From NCBI RefSeq assembly GCF_025137375.1, contig NZ_CP073720.1, forward strand, positions 186,001 through 250,000: a stretch of 64,000 bases of DNA, written 5' to 3'. The notes beneath the pieces were generated by a model, which had not been told where the DNA came from, did not search any database, and saw nothing but the letters and a program-made list of their open reading frames with translations. The position numbers were made by a program, and so were the translations under genes. Source of the DNA: Dactylosporangium fulvum (lineage in GTDB: Bacteria > Actinomycetota > Actinomycetes > Mycobacteriales > Micromonosporaceae). How positions within the stretch are numbered: position 1 is the first letter of the stretch; each line of letters starts with the position of its first letter. Shown in pieces: positions 18,676-28,398 of this stretch.

Positions 18676-19887
18676 GTGACGGAAACTCCGGTGATCAGCG
18701 AGATACTGCAGCGAGCGGCCGACGGTGGGCGCATCAGCCCGGAAGAGGCGCTGCTGCTCTACACCGACGCGCCGTTTCACGAGCTCGGTGAGGCCGCCGA
18801 CACCGTGCGCCGCCGGCGCTATCCGGACAACATCGTCACCTACATCATCGACCGCAACATCAACTACACCAACGTCTGCGTGACGGCCTGCAAGTTCTGC
18901 GCGTTCTACCGGGCGCCGAAGCACGCCGAGGGCTGGACCCACAGCACCGAGGAGATCCTGCGCCGGTGTGCGGAGGCGGCCGAGCTCGGCGCCACGCAGG
19001 TGATGCTGCAGGGCGGGCACCATCCCGACTTCGGTGTCGAGTACTACGAGGAGCTCTTCTCCGCCGTCCACTCCGCCTTCCCGGGCCTGGTCATCCACTC
19101 GATCGGGCCGTCCGAGGTGCTGCACATGGCGAAGGTCTCCGGCGTCTCCATCGACGAGGCGATCACCCGGATCAAGGCCGCCGGCCTGGCCTCCATCGCG
19201 GGCGCGGGCGCGGAGATGCTGCCCGCCCGGCCGCGGCACGCGATTGCGCCGCTGAAGGAGTCGGGCGAGCGCTGGCTCGAGGTCATGGCAGCGGCGCACC
19301 GGCTCGGTGTGTCGTCGACCGCGACGATGATGATGGGCACCGGCGAGACCAACGCCGAGCGGATCGAACACCTGCGCCTCATCCGGGACGTCCAGGATCT
19401 CGCGGTCGGCAACGGCTACGAGGGCAGTTTCCGGTCGTTCATCCCGTGGACCTACCAGCCGGAGAACAACCACCTGAAGGGCCGCACGCAGGCCACCAGC
19501 CTGGAATACCTGCGGTTGATCGCCGTGGCGCGGCTCTTCTTCGACAACGTCGCCCACCTGCAGTCGTCCTGGCTGACCACCGGCAAGGACGTCGGCCAGG
19601 TGTCGCTGCACATGGGTGTCGACGACCTGGGCTCGATCATGCTCGAGGAGAACGTGATCTCCTCCGCCGGCGCCCGTCACCGCTCCCGCCTCACCGAGCT
19701 GGTGCAGATGATCCGCGGCGCGGACCGCATCCCGGCGCAGCGCGACACCGAGTATCGGCACATGCGGGTCCACTGGACTCCGGCCGACGACCCGACCGAC
19801 GAGCGGGTGCAGTCGCACTTCTCCTCGATCGCCCTGCCCGGCGGCGGCACCGGCCGCGCCCTGCCGCTGACGTCGGTGAACTCATGA
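18676..19887 (+). CDS. mqnC: Cyclic dehypoxanthinyl futalosine synthase
   Basis: A 403-residue radical SAM enzyme of the futalosine pathway. It makes the spiro-cyclised dehypoxanthine futalosine intermediate. The CxxxCxxC cluster motif is Cys68-Cys72-Cys75 (CVTACKFC), preceded by [16 protein letters not shown] and TMMMGTGET are SAM- and substrate-site segments of MqnC. The C-terminal [13 protein letters not shown] is typical of MqnC rather than MqnE. The start is GTG 18676 or, less likely, ATG 18646. It overlaps menG by 4 bp. Confidence 0.92.
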   Translation: MTETPVISEILQRAADGGRISPEEALLLYTDAPFHELGEAADTVRRRRYPDNIVTYIIDRNINYTNVCVTACKFCAFYRAPKHAEGWTHSTEEILRRCAEAAELGATQVMLQGGHHPDFGVEYYEELFSAVHSAFPGLVIHSIGPSEVLHMAKVSGVSIDEAITRIKAAGLASIAGAGAEMLPARPRHAIAPLKESGERWLEVMAAAHRLGVSSTATMMMGTGETNAERIEHLRLIRDVQDLAVGNGYEGSFRSFIPWTYQPENNHLKGRTQATSLEYLRLIAVARLFFDNVAHLQSSWLTTGKDVGQVSLHMGVDDLGSIMLEENVISSAGARHRSRLTELVQMIRGADRIPAQRDTEYRHMRVHWTPADDPTDERVQSHFSSIALPGGGTGRALPLTSVNS

Positions 19888-20576
19888 CCCGCGCCTCGCT
19901 GGAGAAGGAGCCGCACGAGGTCGCGGCGATGTTCGACGGGGTGGCCCGTCGCTATGACCTGACCAACACCGTGCTCTCCGGCGGCCAGGACCGCATGTGG
20001 CGGCGTGAGACGCGGCACGCCCTGGGCCTGAAGCCGGGGGAGCGGGTGCTGGACCTCGGCGCCGGCACCGGCGTCTCCACCTTCGAGCTGGCCAAGTCCG
20101 GCGCGTTCGCCGTCGGCGTGGACCTCTCGATCGGCATGCTCCAGGCCGGGCACGCGAAGCGTCCGACGGTGTCGCTGCTGGCCGGCGACGCGCTGGCGCT
20201 GCCGTTCGCGGACGAGACTTTCGACGCGGTGACGATCTCCTTCGCGCTGCGCAACGTCAGTGACACTGAGGCCGCCCTGCGCGAGATGGCGAGGGTCACA
20301 AAACCCGGCGGCCGGCTGGTGGTGTGTGAGTTCAGCCACCCGACCTGGCGACCGTTCCGCGGTGCTTACATGGGCTATCTGATGCGCGCCCTGCCCCAGG
20401 TGGCGAAGCGGGTGTCGAGCAACCCGGACGCCTACGTCTACCTGGCCGAGTCGATCCGTGCCTGGCCGGACCAGGAAGGGCTGTCGGCCCGGATCGCCGC
20501 CAGCGGCTGGCGCAAGGTGGCGTGGCGCAACCTCACCGGCGGTGTGGTGGCGCTGCACCGCGGCTTCCGGATCTGA
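19884..20576 (+). CDS. menG: Demethylmenaquinone methyltransferase
   Basis: A 230-residue class I SAM-dependent methyltransferase of the UbiE/MenG family, performing the last methylation of menaquinone. The N-terminus [17 protein letters not shown] and the motif [10 protein letters not shown] are diagnostic. FALRNVSD is the family's motif III region. It is translationally coupled to mqnC through ATGA. Its stop is 10 bp from the stop of the convergent DUF559-like gene. Confidence 0.92.
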   Translation: MTRASLEKEPHEVAAMFDGVARRYDLTNTVLSGGQDRMWRRETRHALGLKPGERVLDLGAGTGVSTFELAKSGAFAVGVDLSIGMLQAGHAKRPTVSLLAGDALALPFADETFDAVTISFALRNVSDTEAALREMARVTKPGGRLVVCEFSHPTWRPFRGAYMGYLMRALPQVAKRVSSNPDAYVYLAESIRAWPDQEGLSARIAASGWRKVAWRNLTGGVVALHRGFRI

Positions 20577-20586
20577 CCGCACCGCC

Positions 20587-21516
20587 TCACCACCGCACCG
20601 GGGTCAGGCGGTCGAGGCAGGCCCGCAGCTCGGCCACGACCTCGGTGGGGCGACTGGTCAGGTCGCCCCAGGTGAGCGCGGTGACCGTCCATCCGGCCGC
20701 CGCCAGCCGGACGGCCCGCTCCTGTCGCCGGGCGGCGGTCTCCTGCTTCGGCTCCGCGTCGTCGGTGCCCAGCTCCAGCCCCGGCCCCAGGTCGAGCACC
20801 AGCTTGGCCTCCGGGAAGACGACGTCGCCGAGGCCGATCAGGCCCCACCGGTCGTTGATCGGCTCGTGCAGCTGCCAGCCCCAGATCCCGGCGCGCTGCA
20901 GCAGCCGGACCATGAGCTGCAGCGTGGCACTGCGGTCGCCGAAGGCCACCGCCCTGATCAGCCGGACCAGCCGTGGGGTGCCGTGGCGGCCGATCATGTC
21001 CCGGATGCGCTCGGCCAGCTCGGGCATCGTCGTCCAGCCCTCCTCCAATGCCCTGGTCAGCAGCGCCGTCGCGGTCGCGTCCGGCAGCAGGCGGGCGCAG
21101 TCGAACAGCGTGCGTCCCAGGGTGGTCGCCGGCACGCCGTCCACCTGGACGACGTCCGCAGGTGGTGGCTCCTCATGGAGCACGTGCACCTGCCGGCGCC
21201 GGACCCGCCGGGGATAGGCGACGAAGGTGGCGGTGCTCGGCACCTCGATGCGGTGCCAGCGGGCGGCCGACGGGCCGGCGAGGACGGCGCCGGGCAGCGC
21301 CAGCACGGCCGCTGTGTCCCGCAGCATGGGGGTGATCTCCAGGCCTCGGTCGGCGTAGACGTCCCGCACGACGACGGTCCAGTCGCCGGTTCGGCACTTC
21401 GTCTTGATCGTGGTTTCGCTGTATCCGCAGGTCAGAGCCTGTGCGCGGGTGAAGAGTCCGCGTTGCGCGGTGGCGTGTGCGTCGAGCCGGTCACGGTCCG
21501 GCTGCCCGGGGTTCAT
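20587..21516 (-). CDS. AbiEi/DUF559-like protein, probably without nuclease activity
   Basis: A 309-residue protein. Residues 15-65 look like the AbiEi-type winged-helix N-terminal domain (RGLFTRAQALTCGYSETTIK, then a V-R-D-V-Y segment). The middle follows the pattern of actinobacterial proteins that end in a DUF559 endonuclease-like domain. In that C-terminal domain the expected acidic-Gly-His signature is replaced by KLVLDLGPGLELGTDD, although the downstream ERAVRLAAAGWTV helix is retained. The nuclease centre therefore seems degraded. No partner toxin gene is adjacent. It stands alone and convergent to menG. Confidence 0.6.
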   Translation of the reverse strand: MNPGQPDRDRLDAHATAQRGLFTRAQALTCGYSETTIKTKCRTGDWTVVVRDVYADRGLEITPMLRDTAAVLALPGAVLAGPSAARWHRIEVPSTATFVAYPRRVRRRQVHVLHEEPPPADVVQVDGVPATTLGRTLFDCARLLPDATATALLTRALEEGWTTMPELAERIRDMIGRHGTPRLVRLIRAVAFGDRSATLQLMVRLLQRAGIWGWQLHEPINDRWGLIGLGDVVFPEAKLVLDLGPGLELGTDDAEPKQETAARRQERAVRLAAAGWTVTALTWGDLTSRPTEVVAELRACLDRLTPVRW

Positions 21517-21566
21517 GATGACCGAGGATTGTCATCCGGTCGCCGGGTGTCGACCGTAGAGATTTT

Positions 21567-21579
21567 CCTGTGGATAACT
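21567..21579 (+). promoter_or_regulatory. CCTGTGGATAACT motif (DnaA-box-like)
   Basis: This contains TGTGGATAA, the exact complement of the DnaA box TTATCCACA. The same 13 bases recur on the other strand at 48428-48440. It is a single box, so not an origin. DnaA titration or regulation is possible. Confidence 0.4.
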
Positions 21580-21673
21580 CAGTGCCATGATCACGATTTG
21601 TCGGGCAGAACGCCCACCGAGCAGGGATGCTGTCGACCGAATCGGCGATCTAGGTGACGCTCGGGGTGAAAAA

Positions 21674-21687
21674 TTAGGGTCGCCTAA
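21674..21687. promoter_or_regulatory. TTAGG-GTCG-CCTAA palindrome
   Basis: A perfect 5-bp dyad around 4 bases. The half-sites match those of DtxR/IdeR-type iron boxes, but the spacing is shorter than in the 19-bp consensus. It may be an operator of that family or of another regulator. Confidence 0.3.
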
Positions 21688-21732
21688 CTGACAGCGGGCC
21701 ACGTCACGGTTCTAGACTTCCCCCGGAGTACT

Positions 21733-21750
21733 TTGTGAAGACTTTCACGA
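21733..21750. promoter_or_regulatory. Candidate Rex operator
   Basis: TTGTGAAGACTTTCACGA matches the Rex consensus TTGTGAA-N4-TTCACAA at 13 of 14 defined positions. Rex is the actinobacterial repressor released by a high NADH/NAD+ ratio, and it is known in Streptomyces to control respiratory genes including nuo. The site is about 80 bp upstream of the reductase-family gene, which directly precedes nuoA-N. Confidence 0.65.
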
Positions 21751-21828
21751 GCAGAATGACAGCAGCGGCCAACGGCGTCCGAGCGAAGAGCGACAGGTAA
21801 GACCGAAGGGCAAGGAGGTGTGACGGCT

Positions 21829-23103
21829 GTGACCGACACCGGGAAAGACGCGGATGTCATCGTCGTCGGCGCCGGACCTGGCGGCTCTACCGCCGCGTTC
21901 CACCTGGCTCGCCACGGCCTGCGGGTGCTGCTGCTGGAGAAGACCGAGTTCCCGCGGGAGAAGGTCTGCGGCGACGGGCTGACGCCCCGAGCGGTCAAGC
22001 AGCTGATCAAGATGGGGATCGACACCACCGAGGAGAAGGGCTGGCTGCGCAACCGCGGCCTGCGTGTGATCGGTGGCGGCATCCGTCTCGAGCTCGACTG
22101 GCCCGACCTCGCGAGCTTCCCCGACTACGGGTTGACCCGCACGCGCATGGACTTCGACCAGATGCTCGCGACCGCGGCGACCGAGGCCGGCGCCATCCTG
22201 CGCACAGGCACCAACGTGAGCGGCCCGATCCTCGACCGCACCGGTCGTGTGGTCGGCGTGACGGCGACCGGGCCGGACAAGGAGCCGCTGGAGTTCCGTG
22301 CGCCGCTGGTCATCGCCGCCGACGGCGTCTCCGGCCGGTTCGCCCTGGCGCTGGGCATCGCCAAGCGTGAGGACCGCCCGATGGGCGTCGCCGTCCGGCA
22401 ATACTTCCGCAGCGAGATGCGTCACGACGACGACTATCTCGAGTCGTGGCTCGAACTGCGCAGCCGCGAGTCGGGCGACAAGCTTCTGCCGGGTTACGGC
22501 TGGATCTTCGGCCTGGGTGACGGCCGCGTCAACGTCGGCCTCGGCGTGCTCAACAGCAGCGTCGCCTACGGCAAGACCAACTACCGCACGTTGCTGGCCG
22601 ACTGGGTCGACAACACGCCCGCCGAGTGGGGACTCTCCGACCCGGCCAACGCCGAGGGCAAGCCCCAGGGCGCGGCGCTGCCGATGGGCTTCAACCGGGT
22701 GCCGCACTACTCCCGGGGCGTCCTGCTCGTCGGCGACACCGGTGGCATGGTCAACCCCTTCAACGGCGAGGGGATCGCCTACGCCATGGAGTCCGGCGAG
22801 CTGGCGGCGGAGATCGCCGTCCAGGGCCTCGCCCGCCCCCAGGGCACGGCGCGGGAGCGTGCGCTCGCCCACTACCCGGCCGAGCTCAAGGCCCGCTACG
22901 GCGGCTACTACCGGCTCGGGAACATCTTCGTGAAGCTCATCGGTCAGCCGCAGATCATGCGGGTGGCCACCAAGCACGGCATGCCACACCCCACCCTCAT
23001 GCGGTTCGTGCTCAAGCTCCTCGCCAACCTCACCGACCCGCGAGGGGGCGACGCCATGGACCGCGTGATCAACGCAATGACCCGTCTGGCACCGGCTGTC
23101 TAG
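21829..23103 (+). CDS. Geranylgeranyl reductase family flavoprotein
   Basis: A 424-residue FAD-dependent oxidoreductase. The N-terminus has the Rossmann motif VIVVGAGPGGSTAA, followed by FPREKVCGDGLTPRAV, the hallmark CxxG region of the geranylgeranyl reductase family. GDTGGMVNPFNGEGIAYAM is the second FAD motif. In mycobacteria a close family member (MenJ) partly saturates the menaquinone side chain, which fits the neighbouring menaquinone genes and complex I. GTG at 21829 is ten bases from AAGGAGG; the GTG at 21820 is too close to it. Archaeal-lipid-like or chlorophyll substrates are ruled out by context only. Confidence 0.85.
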   Translation: MTDTGKDADVIVVGAGPGGSTAAFHLARHGLRVLLLEKTEFPREKVCGDGLTPRAVKQLIKMGIDTTEEKGWLRNRGLRVIGGGIRLELDWPDLASFPDYGLTRTRMDFDQMLATAATEAGAILRTGTNVSGPILDRTGRVVGVTATGPDKEPLEFRAPLVIAADGVSGRFALALGIAKREDRPMGVAVRQYFRSEMRHDDDYLESWLELRSRESGDKLLPGYGWIFGLGDGRVNVGLGVLNSSVAYGKTNYRTLLADWVDNTPAEWGLSDPANAEGKPQGAALPMGFNRVPHYSRGVLLVGDTGGMVNPFNGEGIAYAMESGELAAEIAVQGLARPQGTARERALAHYPAELKARYGGYYRLGNIFVKLIGQPQIMRVATKHGMPHPTLMRFVLKLLANLTDPRGGDAMDRVINAMTRLAPAV

Positions 23104-23140
23104 CCGCAAACGCACAGCCCAAGGCCACATTTGGGGTGCC

Positions 23141-23158
23141 CCGGACGAAGCCGTCCGG
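23141..23158 (+). terminator. Short hairpin before nuoA
   Basis: CCGGACG (23141-23147) and CGTCCGG (23152-23158) form a 7-bp stem with an AAGC loop, 38 bp after the reductase stop. It may weakly end that transcript or act as an attenuator in front of nuo. No T-tract. Confidence 0.4.
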
Positions 23159-23248
23159 ACATCACCGAATAGTGTAAACCCGCATACAGCTTGAGTGGTC
23201 CCAGCGGCAACCACCCCGCCGGGCTCGCCGAAAGGACGGAGCAGCACG

Positions 23249-23614
23249 ATGTCGCTCGCGCCGTACGTACCGATTCTCGGGCTCTTCGCCCTCGCCGCAG
23301 CCTTCGCGCTGTTCTCGGTGGCGATCGCCCCGTTCGTCGGGCCGCGCCGGTTCAACAAGGCGAAGCTCGACGCCTATGAGTGCGGCATCGAGCCGACGCC
23401 GCAGCCCGTCGGCGGTGGCCGCTTCCCGGTCAAGTTCTACCTGACCGCGATGCTGTTCATCGTCTTCGACATCGAGATCATCTTCCTCTACCCGTGGGCC
23501 GTGAACTTCGACGCGCTCGGCCTCTTCGGGTTCGTGGAGATGGTGCTGTTCATCGTCACCGTGTTCGTCGCCTTCGCCTACGTGTGGCGGCGCGGCGGGC
23601 TGGATTGGGACTGA
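23249..23614 (+). CDS. nuoA: NADH-quinone oxidoreductase subunit A
   Basis: A 121-residue membrane subunit of complex I with three helices (about 8-28, 62-82 and 90-110). The conserved loop [20 protein letters not shown] is essentially complete and lies at the quinone-site interface in known structures. The ATG at 23249 has AAAGGACGGAG upstream. It is the first of 14 nuo genes, with 134 bp of leader region before it after the flavoprotein stop at 23103. Confidence 0.95.
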   Translation: MSLAPYVPILGLFALAAAFALFSVAIAPFVGPRRFNKAKLDAYECGIEPTPQPVGGGRFPVKFYLTAMLFIVFDIEIIFLYPWAVNFDALGLFGFVEMVLFIVTVFVAFAYVWRRGGLDWD

Positions 23615-23617
23615 GCC

Positions 23618-24980
<1,363 letters not shown>

Positions 24981-24984
<4 letters not shown>

Positions 24985-26297
24985 CCACCGATTACGCGAG
25001 CTCGCGCGAGACCACCGAGGGCCGGGTCTTCACCGTCACCGGCGGCGACTGGGACACGGTCGTCAACGAGGCCGGCTCCGAGGAGCGCATCGTCGTCAAC
25101 ATGGGGCCGCAGCACCCGTCGACGCACGGCGTGCTCCGCCTGGTGCTCGAGCTGGAAGGCGAGACGGTCATCGAGGCGCGCACCGTCATCGGCTACCTGC
25201 ACACCGGCATCGAGAAGAACCTCGAGTTCCGCAACTGGACGCAGGGCTCGACGTTCGTCACGCGCATGGACTACCTCGCGCCGATTTTCAACGAGACCGC
25301 CTACTGCGTGGCGGTCGAGAAGCTGCTCGGCATCGAGGACCAGATCACCGAGCGGGCGAAGACGATCCGGATCCTGATGATGGAGCTCAACCGGGTCTCG
25401 TCCCACCTGGTGTGGCTGGCCACGACGGGCATGGAGCTCGGCGCCCTGTCGATGATGATCTACGGCTTCCGTGAGCGGGAGTATGTCCTCGACATCTTCG
25501 AGCTGGTCACCGGCCTGCGGATGAACCACGCGTATGTCCGCCCGGGCGGCCTGGCGCAGGACCTGCCGGACGAGGCGGCGGCGAAGATCCGCGAGTTCCT
25601 CGAGTGGATGCCCGAGCGCATCGACATGTACGAGGACCTGCTCTCCGGCAACACCATCTGGCGGGAGCGCACGCAGGGCGTGGCCGTCCTCGACGTGGCC
25701 GGCTGCCTGGCGCTGGGCATCACCGGTCCGGTGCTGCGCTCCGCCGGCCTGGCCTGGGACCTCCGCAAGACGCAGCCGTATCTCGGGTACGAGACCTACG
25801 ACTTCGCGGTGCCCACCGAGCCGACCGGTGACGCGTGGGGCCGCTACAAGGTCCGGCTCAACGAGATGCGGGAATCGGTCAAGATCATCCGGCAGGCGAT
25901 GGACCGCCTGGAGCCGGGCCCGATCATGATCGGCGACAAGAAGATCGCGTGGCCTGCGCAGCTGGCCGTCGGCGGCGACGGCCTCGGCAACTCGCTGGAG
26001 CACGTCGCGAAGATCATGGGCCAGTCCATGGAGGCCCTGATCCATCACTTCAAGCTGGTGACCGAGGGCTTCCGGGTCCCGCCCGGTCAGGTCTACGTGC
26101 CGATCGAGGCGCCCCGCGGCGAGCTCGGCGTGCACGCCGTCTCCGACGGAGGCACGCGCCCCTTCCGCGTGCACTACCGCGAGCCCAGCTTCGTCAATCT
26201 GCAGGCGATCCCGGCAATGGCCGAAGGCGGGCTCCTCGCCGACGTCATCGTGGGCGGCGCCTCGCTCGACCCCGTCATGGGTGGGTGTGATCGTTAA
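24981..26297 (+). CDS. nuoD: NADH-quinone oxidoreductase subunit D
   Basis: A 438-residue 49-kDa-type subunit that forms the quinone pocket with Nuo[14 protein letters not shown] carries the His implicated in quinone head-group binding, and the Tyr and Asp of the cavity lie in [11 protein letters not shown] and later segments. It ends in the family's [21 protein letters not shown] start overlapping nuoC by 4 bp. Confidence 0.95.
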
Positions 26298-27079
26298 TGG
26301 TGTTCAGTGAGGTCACGCGCGACCGCGCGCGTCAGATCATCGCTCGCTACCCCGAGGGCCGCTCGCGCTCCGCGCTGCTGCCGCTGCTGCACCTGGTGCA
26401 GTCGGAAGAGGGGTACGTCTCCGCGGACGGCATCTCGTTCTGCGCGGAGGTGCTCGGCTTGACCAAGGCCGAGGTCGGCGCGGTGGCGACGTTCTACACC
26501 ATGTACAAGCGCAAGCCGACCGGCGACTGGCTGGTCAGCGTCTGCACCAACACCATGTGCGGTGTGCTCGGCGGCGACAAGGCCTACCAGGCCCTGAGCG
26601 ACTACCTCGGGGTCGGTCACGACGAGACGACCGCCGACGGGCGGATCACGCTGGAGCACTCCGAGTGCCTGGCGGCCTGCGACTACGCGCCCGTGATGAC
26701 GGTCAACTACGAGTTCTTCGACCAGGTCACCGAGGACAGCGCGCTGGACCTGGTCAAGCAGCTGCAGAACGGCGAGCGCCCGCAGCCGACCCGCGGCACG
26801 CGACTGTGCACGCTGAAGGAGATGGCGGTGCAGCTCGCCGGCTTCGCCGACGACCGCGGCGACGAGGTCGTCGCCGAAGGCACCGCGGGTGGCCCGACGC
26901 TGGCCGGCAACCGGCTCGCCGAGCGGTTCGCGATCGCCGTCCCCGGGTTCGACCCGGAGACGCCGATCGCCAAGAAGGCCGACGCGCCGCCACCCAAGGC
27001 GCCGGAGACCGCGCCGAAGCCCGCCTCCGACGCGAAGCCGGCAGGTGACGGTCCGCTGCCGCAGAAGGAGGCCAAGTGA
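26297..27079 (+). CDS. nuoE: NADH-quinone oxidoreductase subunit E
   Basis: A 260-residue thioredoxin-like subunit. Its [2Fe-2S] cluster N1a is held by VCTNTMC and ECLAAC. About 90 residues beyond the usual core are Pro/Ala/Lys-rich and probably disordered. It starts on TAATG overlapping the nuoD stop and overlaps nuoF by 4 bp. Confidence 0.95.
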   Translation: MVFSEVTRDRARQIIARYPEGRSRSALLPLLHLVQSEEGYVSADGISFCAEVLGLTKAEVGAVATFYTMYKRKPTGDWLVSVCTNTMCGVLGGDKAYQALSDYLGVGHDETTADGRITLEHSECLAACDYAPVMTVNYEFFDQVTEDSALDLVKQLQNGERPQPTRGTRLCTLKEMAVQLAGFADDRGDEVVAEGTAGGPTLAGNRLAERFAIAVPGFDPETPIAKKADAPPPKAPETAPKPASDAKPAGDGPLPQKEAK

Positions 27080-28398
27080 CCCTCGACTACCAGCCCTCGC
27101 AGGAGTCGCTGTCGAAGCTGACGCCGGTGCTCACCAAGCGCTGGCTGTCGCCTGACGCGTGGAAGATCGACGTCTACGAGCGCCTCGACGGCTACACCGC
27201 ACTGCGCAAGGCGCTGAAGGCCCACCCGGACGAGCTGATCCAGCTGGTCAAGGACTCGGGCCTGCGCGGACGTGGCGGCGCCGGCTTCCCGACCGGCATG
27301 AAGTGGGGCTTCATCCCGCAGAACGACGGCAAGCCGCACTACCTGGTCGTCAACGCCGACGAGGGCGAGCCGGGCACCTGCAAGGACCTGCCGCTGATGA
27401 TGGCCGACCCGCACGCGCTGGTCGAAGGCGTCATCATCGCCTCCTACGCGATCCGGGCCAACTTCGCCGCGATCTACATCCGTGGCGAGGCGGTCCACGC
27501 GGCCCGCCGGCTGCGCGCCGCGGTCCAGCAGGCCTACGCCAAGGGCTACCTGGGCACCAACATCCTGGGCAGCGGCTTCGACCTCGACGTTGTCGTCCAC
27601 AGCGGAGCCGGCGCCTACATCTGCGGCGAGGAGACAGCGCTGCTCGACTCCCTGGAGGGGTATCGCGGACAGCCCCGGCTGCGCCCGCCCTTCCCGGCGA
27701 CGCACGGGCTCTACGCCTCGCCGACGGTCGTCAACAACGTCGAGACGATCGCCAGCGTGCCCTACATCGTGCTCGGCGGCTCCCAGTGGTTCCGCAGCAT
27801 GGGCAGCGAGAAGTCGCCGGGCCCGAAGATCTACTCGATCTCCGGGCGGGTCAACAACCCGGGCCAGTACGAGTGCGGCCTCGGCGTCACGCTGCGGCAG
27901 CTCATCGACCTGGCGGGCGGCATGCAGCCCGGTCACAAGCTGAAGTTCTGGACGCCGGGCGGCTCTTCGACCCCGATGCTCACCGACGAGCACCTCGACA
28001 CGCCCATGGACTTCGAGGGCATGGCGGGCGTCGGCACGATGCTCGGCACCACCGCCGTCCAGGTCTTCTCCGACCAGGACGACATCGTCTACGCGACCTA
28101 CCGCTGGATCGCGTTCTACCACCACGAGTCCTGCGGCAAGTGCACCCCGTGCCGCGAGGGCAACTACTGGATGGTGCGGATCCTGCACCGTATCCTTGCC
28201 GGCCAGGGCACCCACCGGGATCTCGACACCCTGCTGGACGCCTGCGACAACCTGCTGGGCCGCTCGTTCTGCGCGCTCGGTGACGGTGCGACCAGCCCGG
28301 TGACGTCCTCGATCAAGTACTTCAAGCAGGACTACCTGGACTACATCGAGGGCCGTAAGGCCCCGATGTTCAAGGGCGAGCTGGTAGGAGCCCACTGA
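27076..28398 (+). CDS. nuoF: NADH-quinone oxidoreductase subunit F
   Basis: A 440-residue NADH- and FMN-binding subunit. The NADH/FMN site is marked by [15 protein letters not shown] and [12 protein letters not shown]. Cluster N3 is held by [11 protein letters not shown] and the distal Cys in [13 protein letters not shown] start. The stop overlaps the nuoG start (TGATG). Confidence 0.96.
   Translation: MTLDYQPSQESLSKLTPVLTKRWLSPDAWKIDVYERLDGYTALRKALKAHPDELIQLVKDSGLRGRGGAGFPTGMKWGFIPQNDGKPHYLVVNADEGEPGTCKDLPLMMADPHALVEGVIIASYAIRANFAAIYIRGEAVHAARRLRAAVQQAYAKGYLGTNILGSGFDLDVVVHSGAGAYICGEETALLDSLEGYRGQPRLRPPFPATHGLYASPTVVNNVETIASVPYIVLGGSQWFRSMGSEKSPGPKIYSISGRVNNPGQYECGLGVTLRQLIDLAGGMQPGHKLKFWTPGGSSTPMLTDEHLDTPMDFEGMAGVGTMLGTTAVQVFSDQDDIVYATYRWIAFYHHESCGKCTPCREGNYWMVRILHRILAGQGTHRDLDTLLDACDNLLGRSFCALGDGATSPVTSSIKYFKQDYLDYIEGRKAPMFKGELVGAH

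Larger units (their letters stand above)
21517..21828. other. Regulatory intergenic region upstream of the reductase and nuo block
   Basis: A 312-bp gap between a minus-strand and a plus-strand gene. It holds a DnaA-box-like motif (21567-21579), a TTAGG/CCTAA palindrome (21674-21687), a TTCTAGACTT AT-rich stretch (about 21710-21719) and a near-perfect Rex operator (21733-21750). I see no gene in it. Confidence 0.6.
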
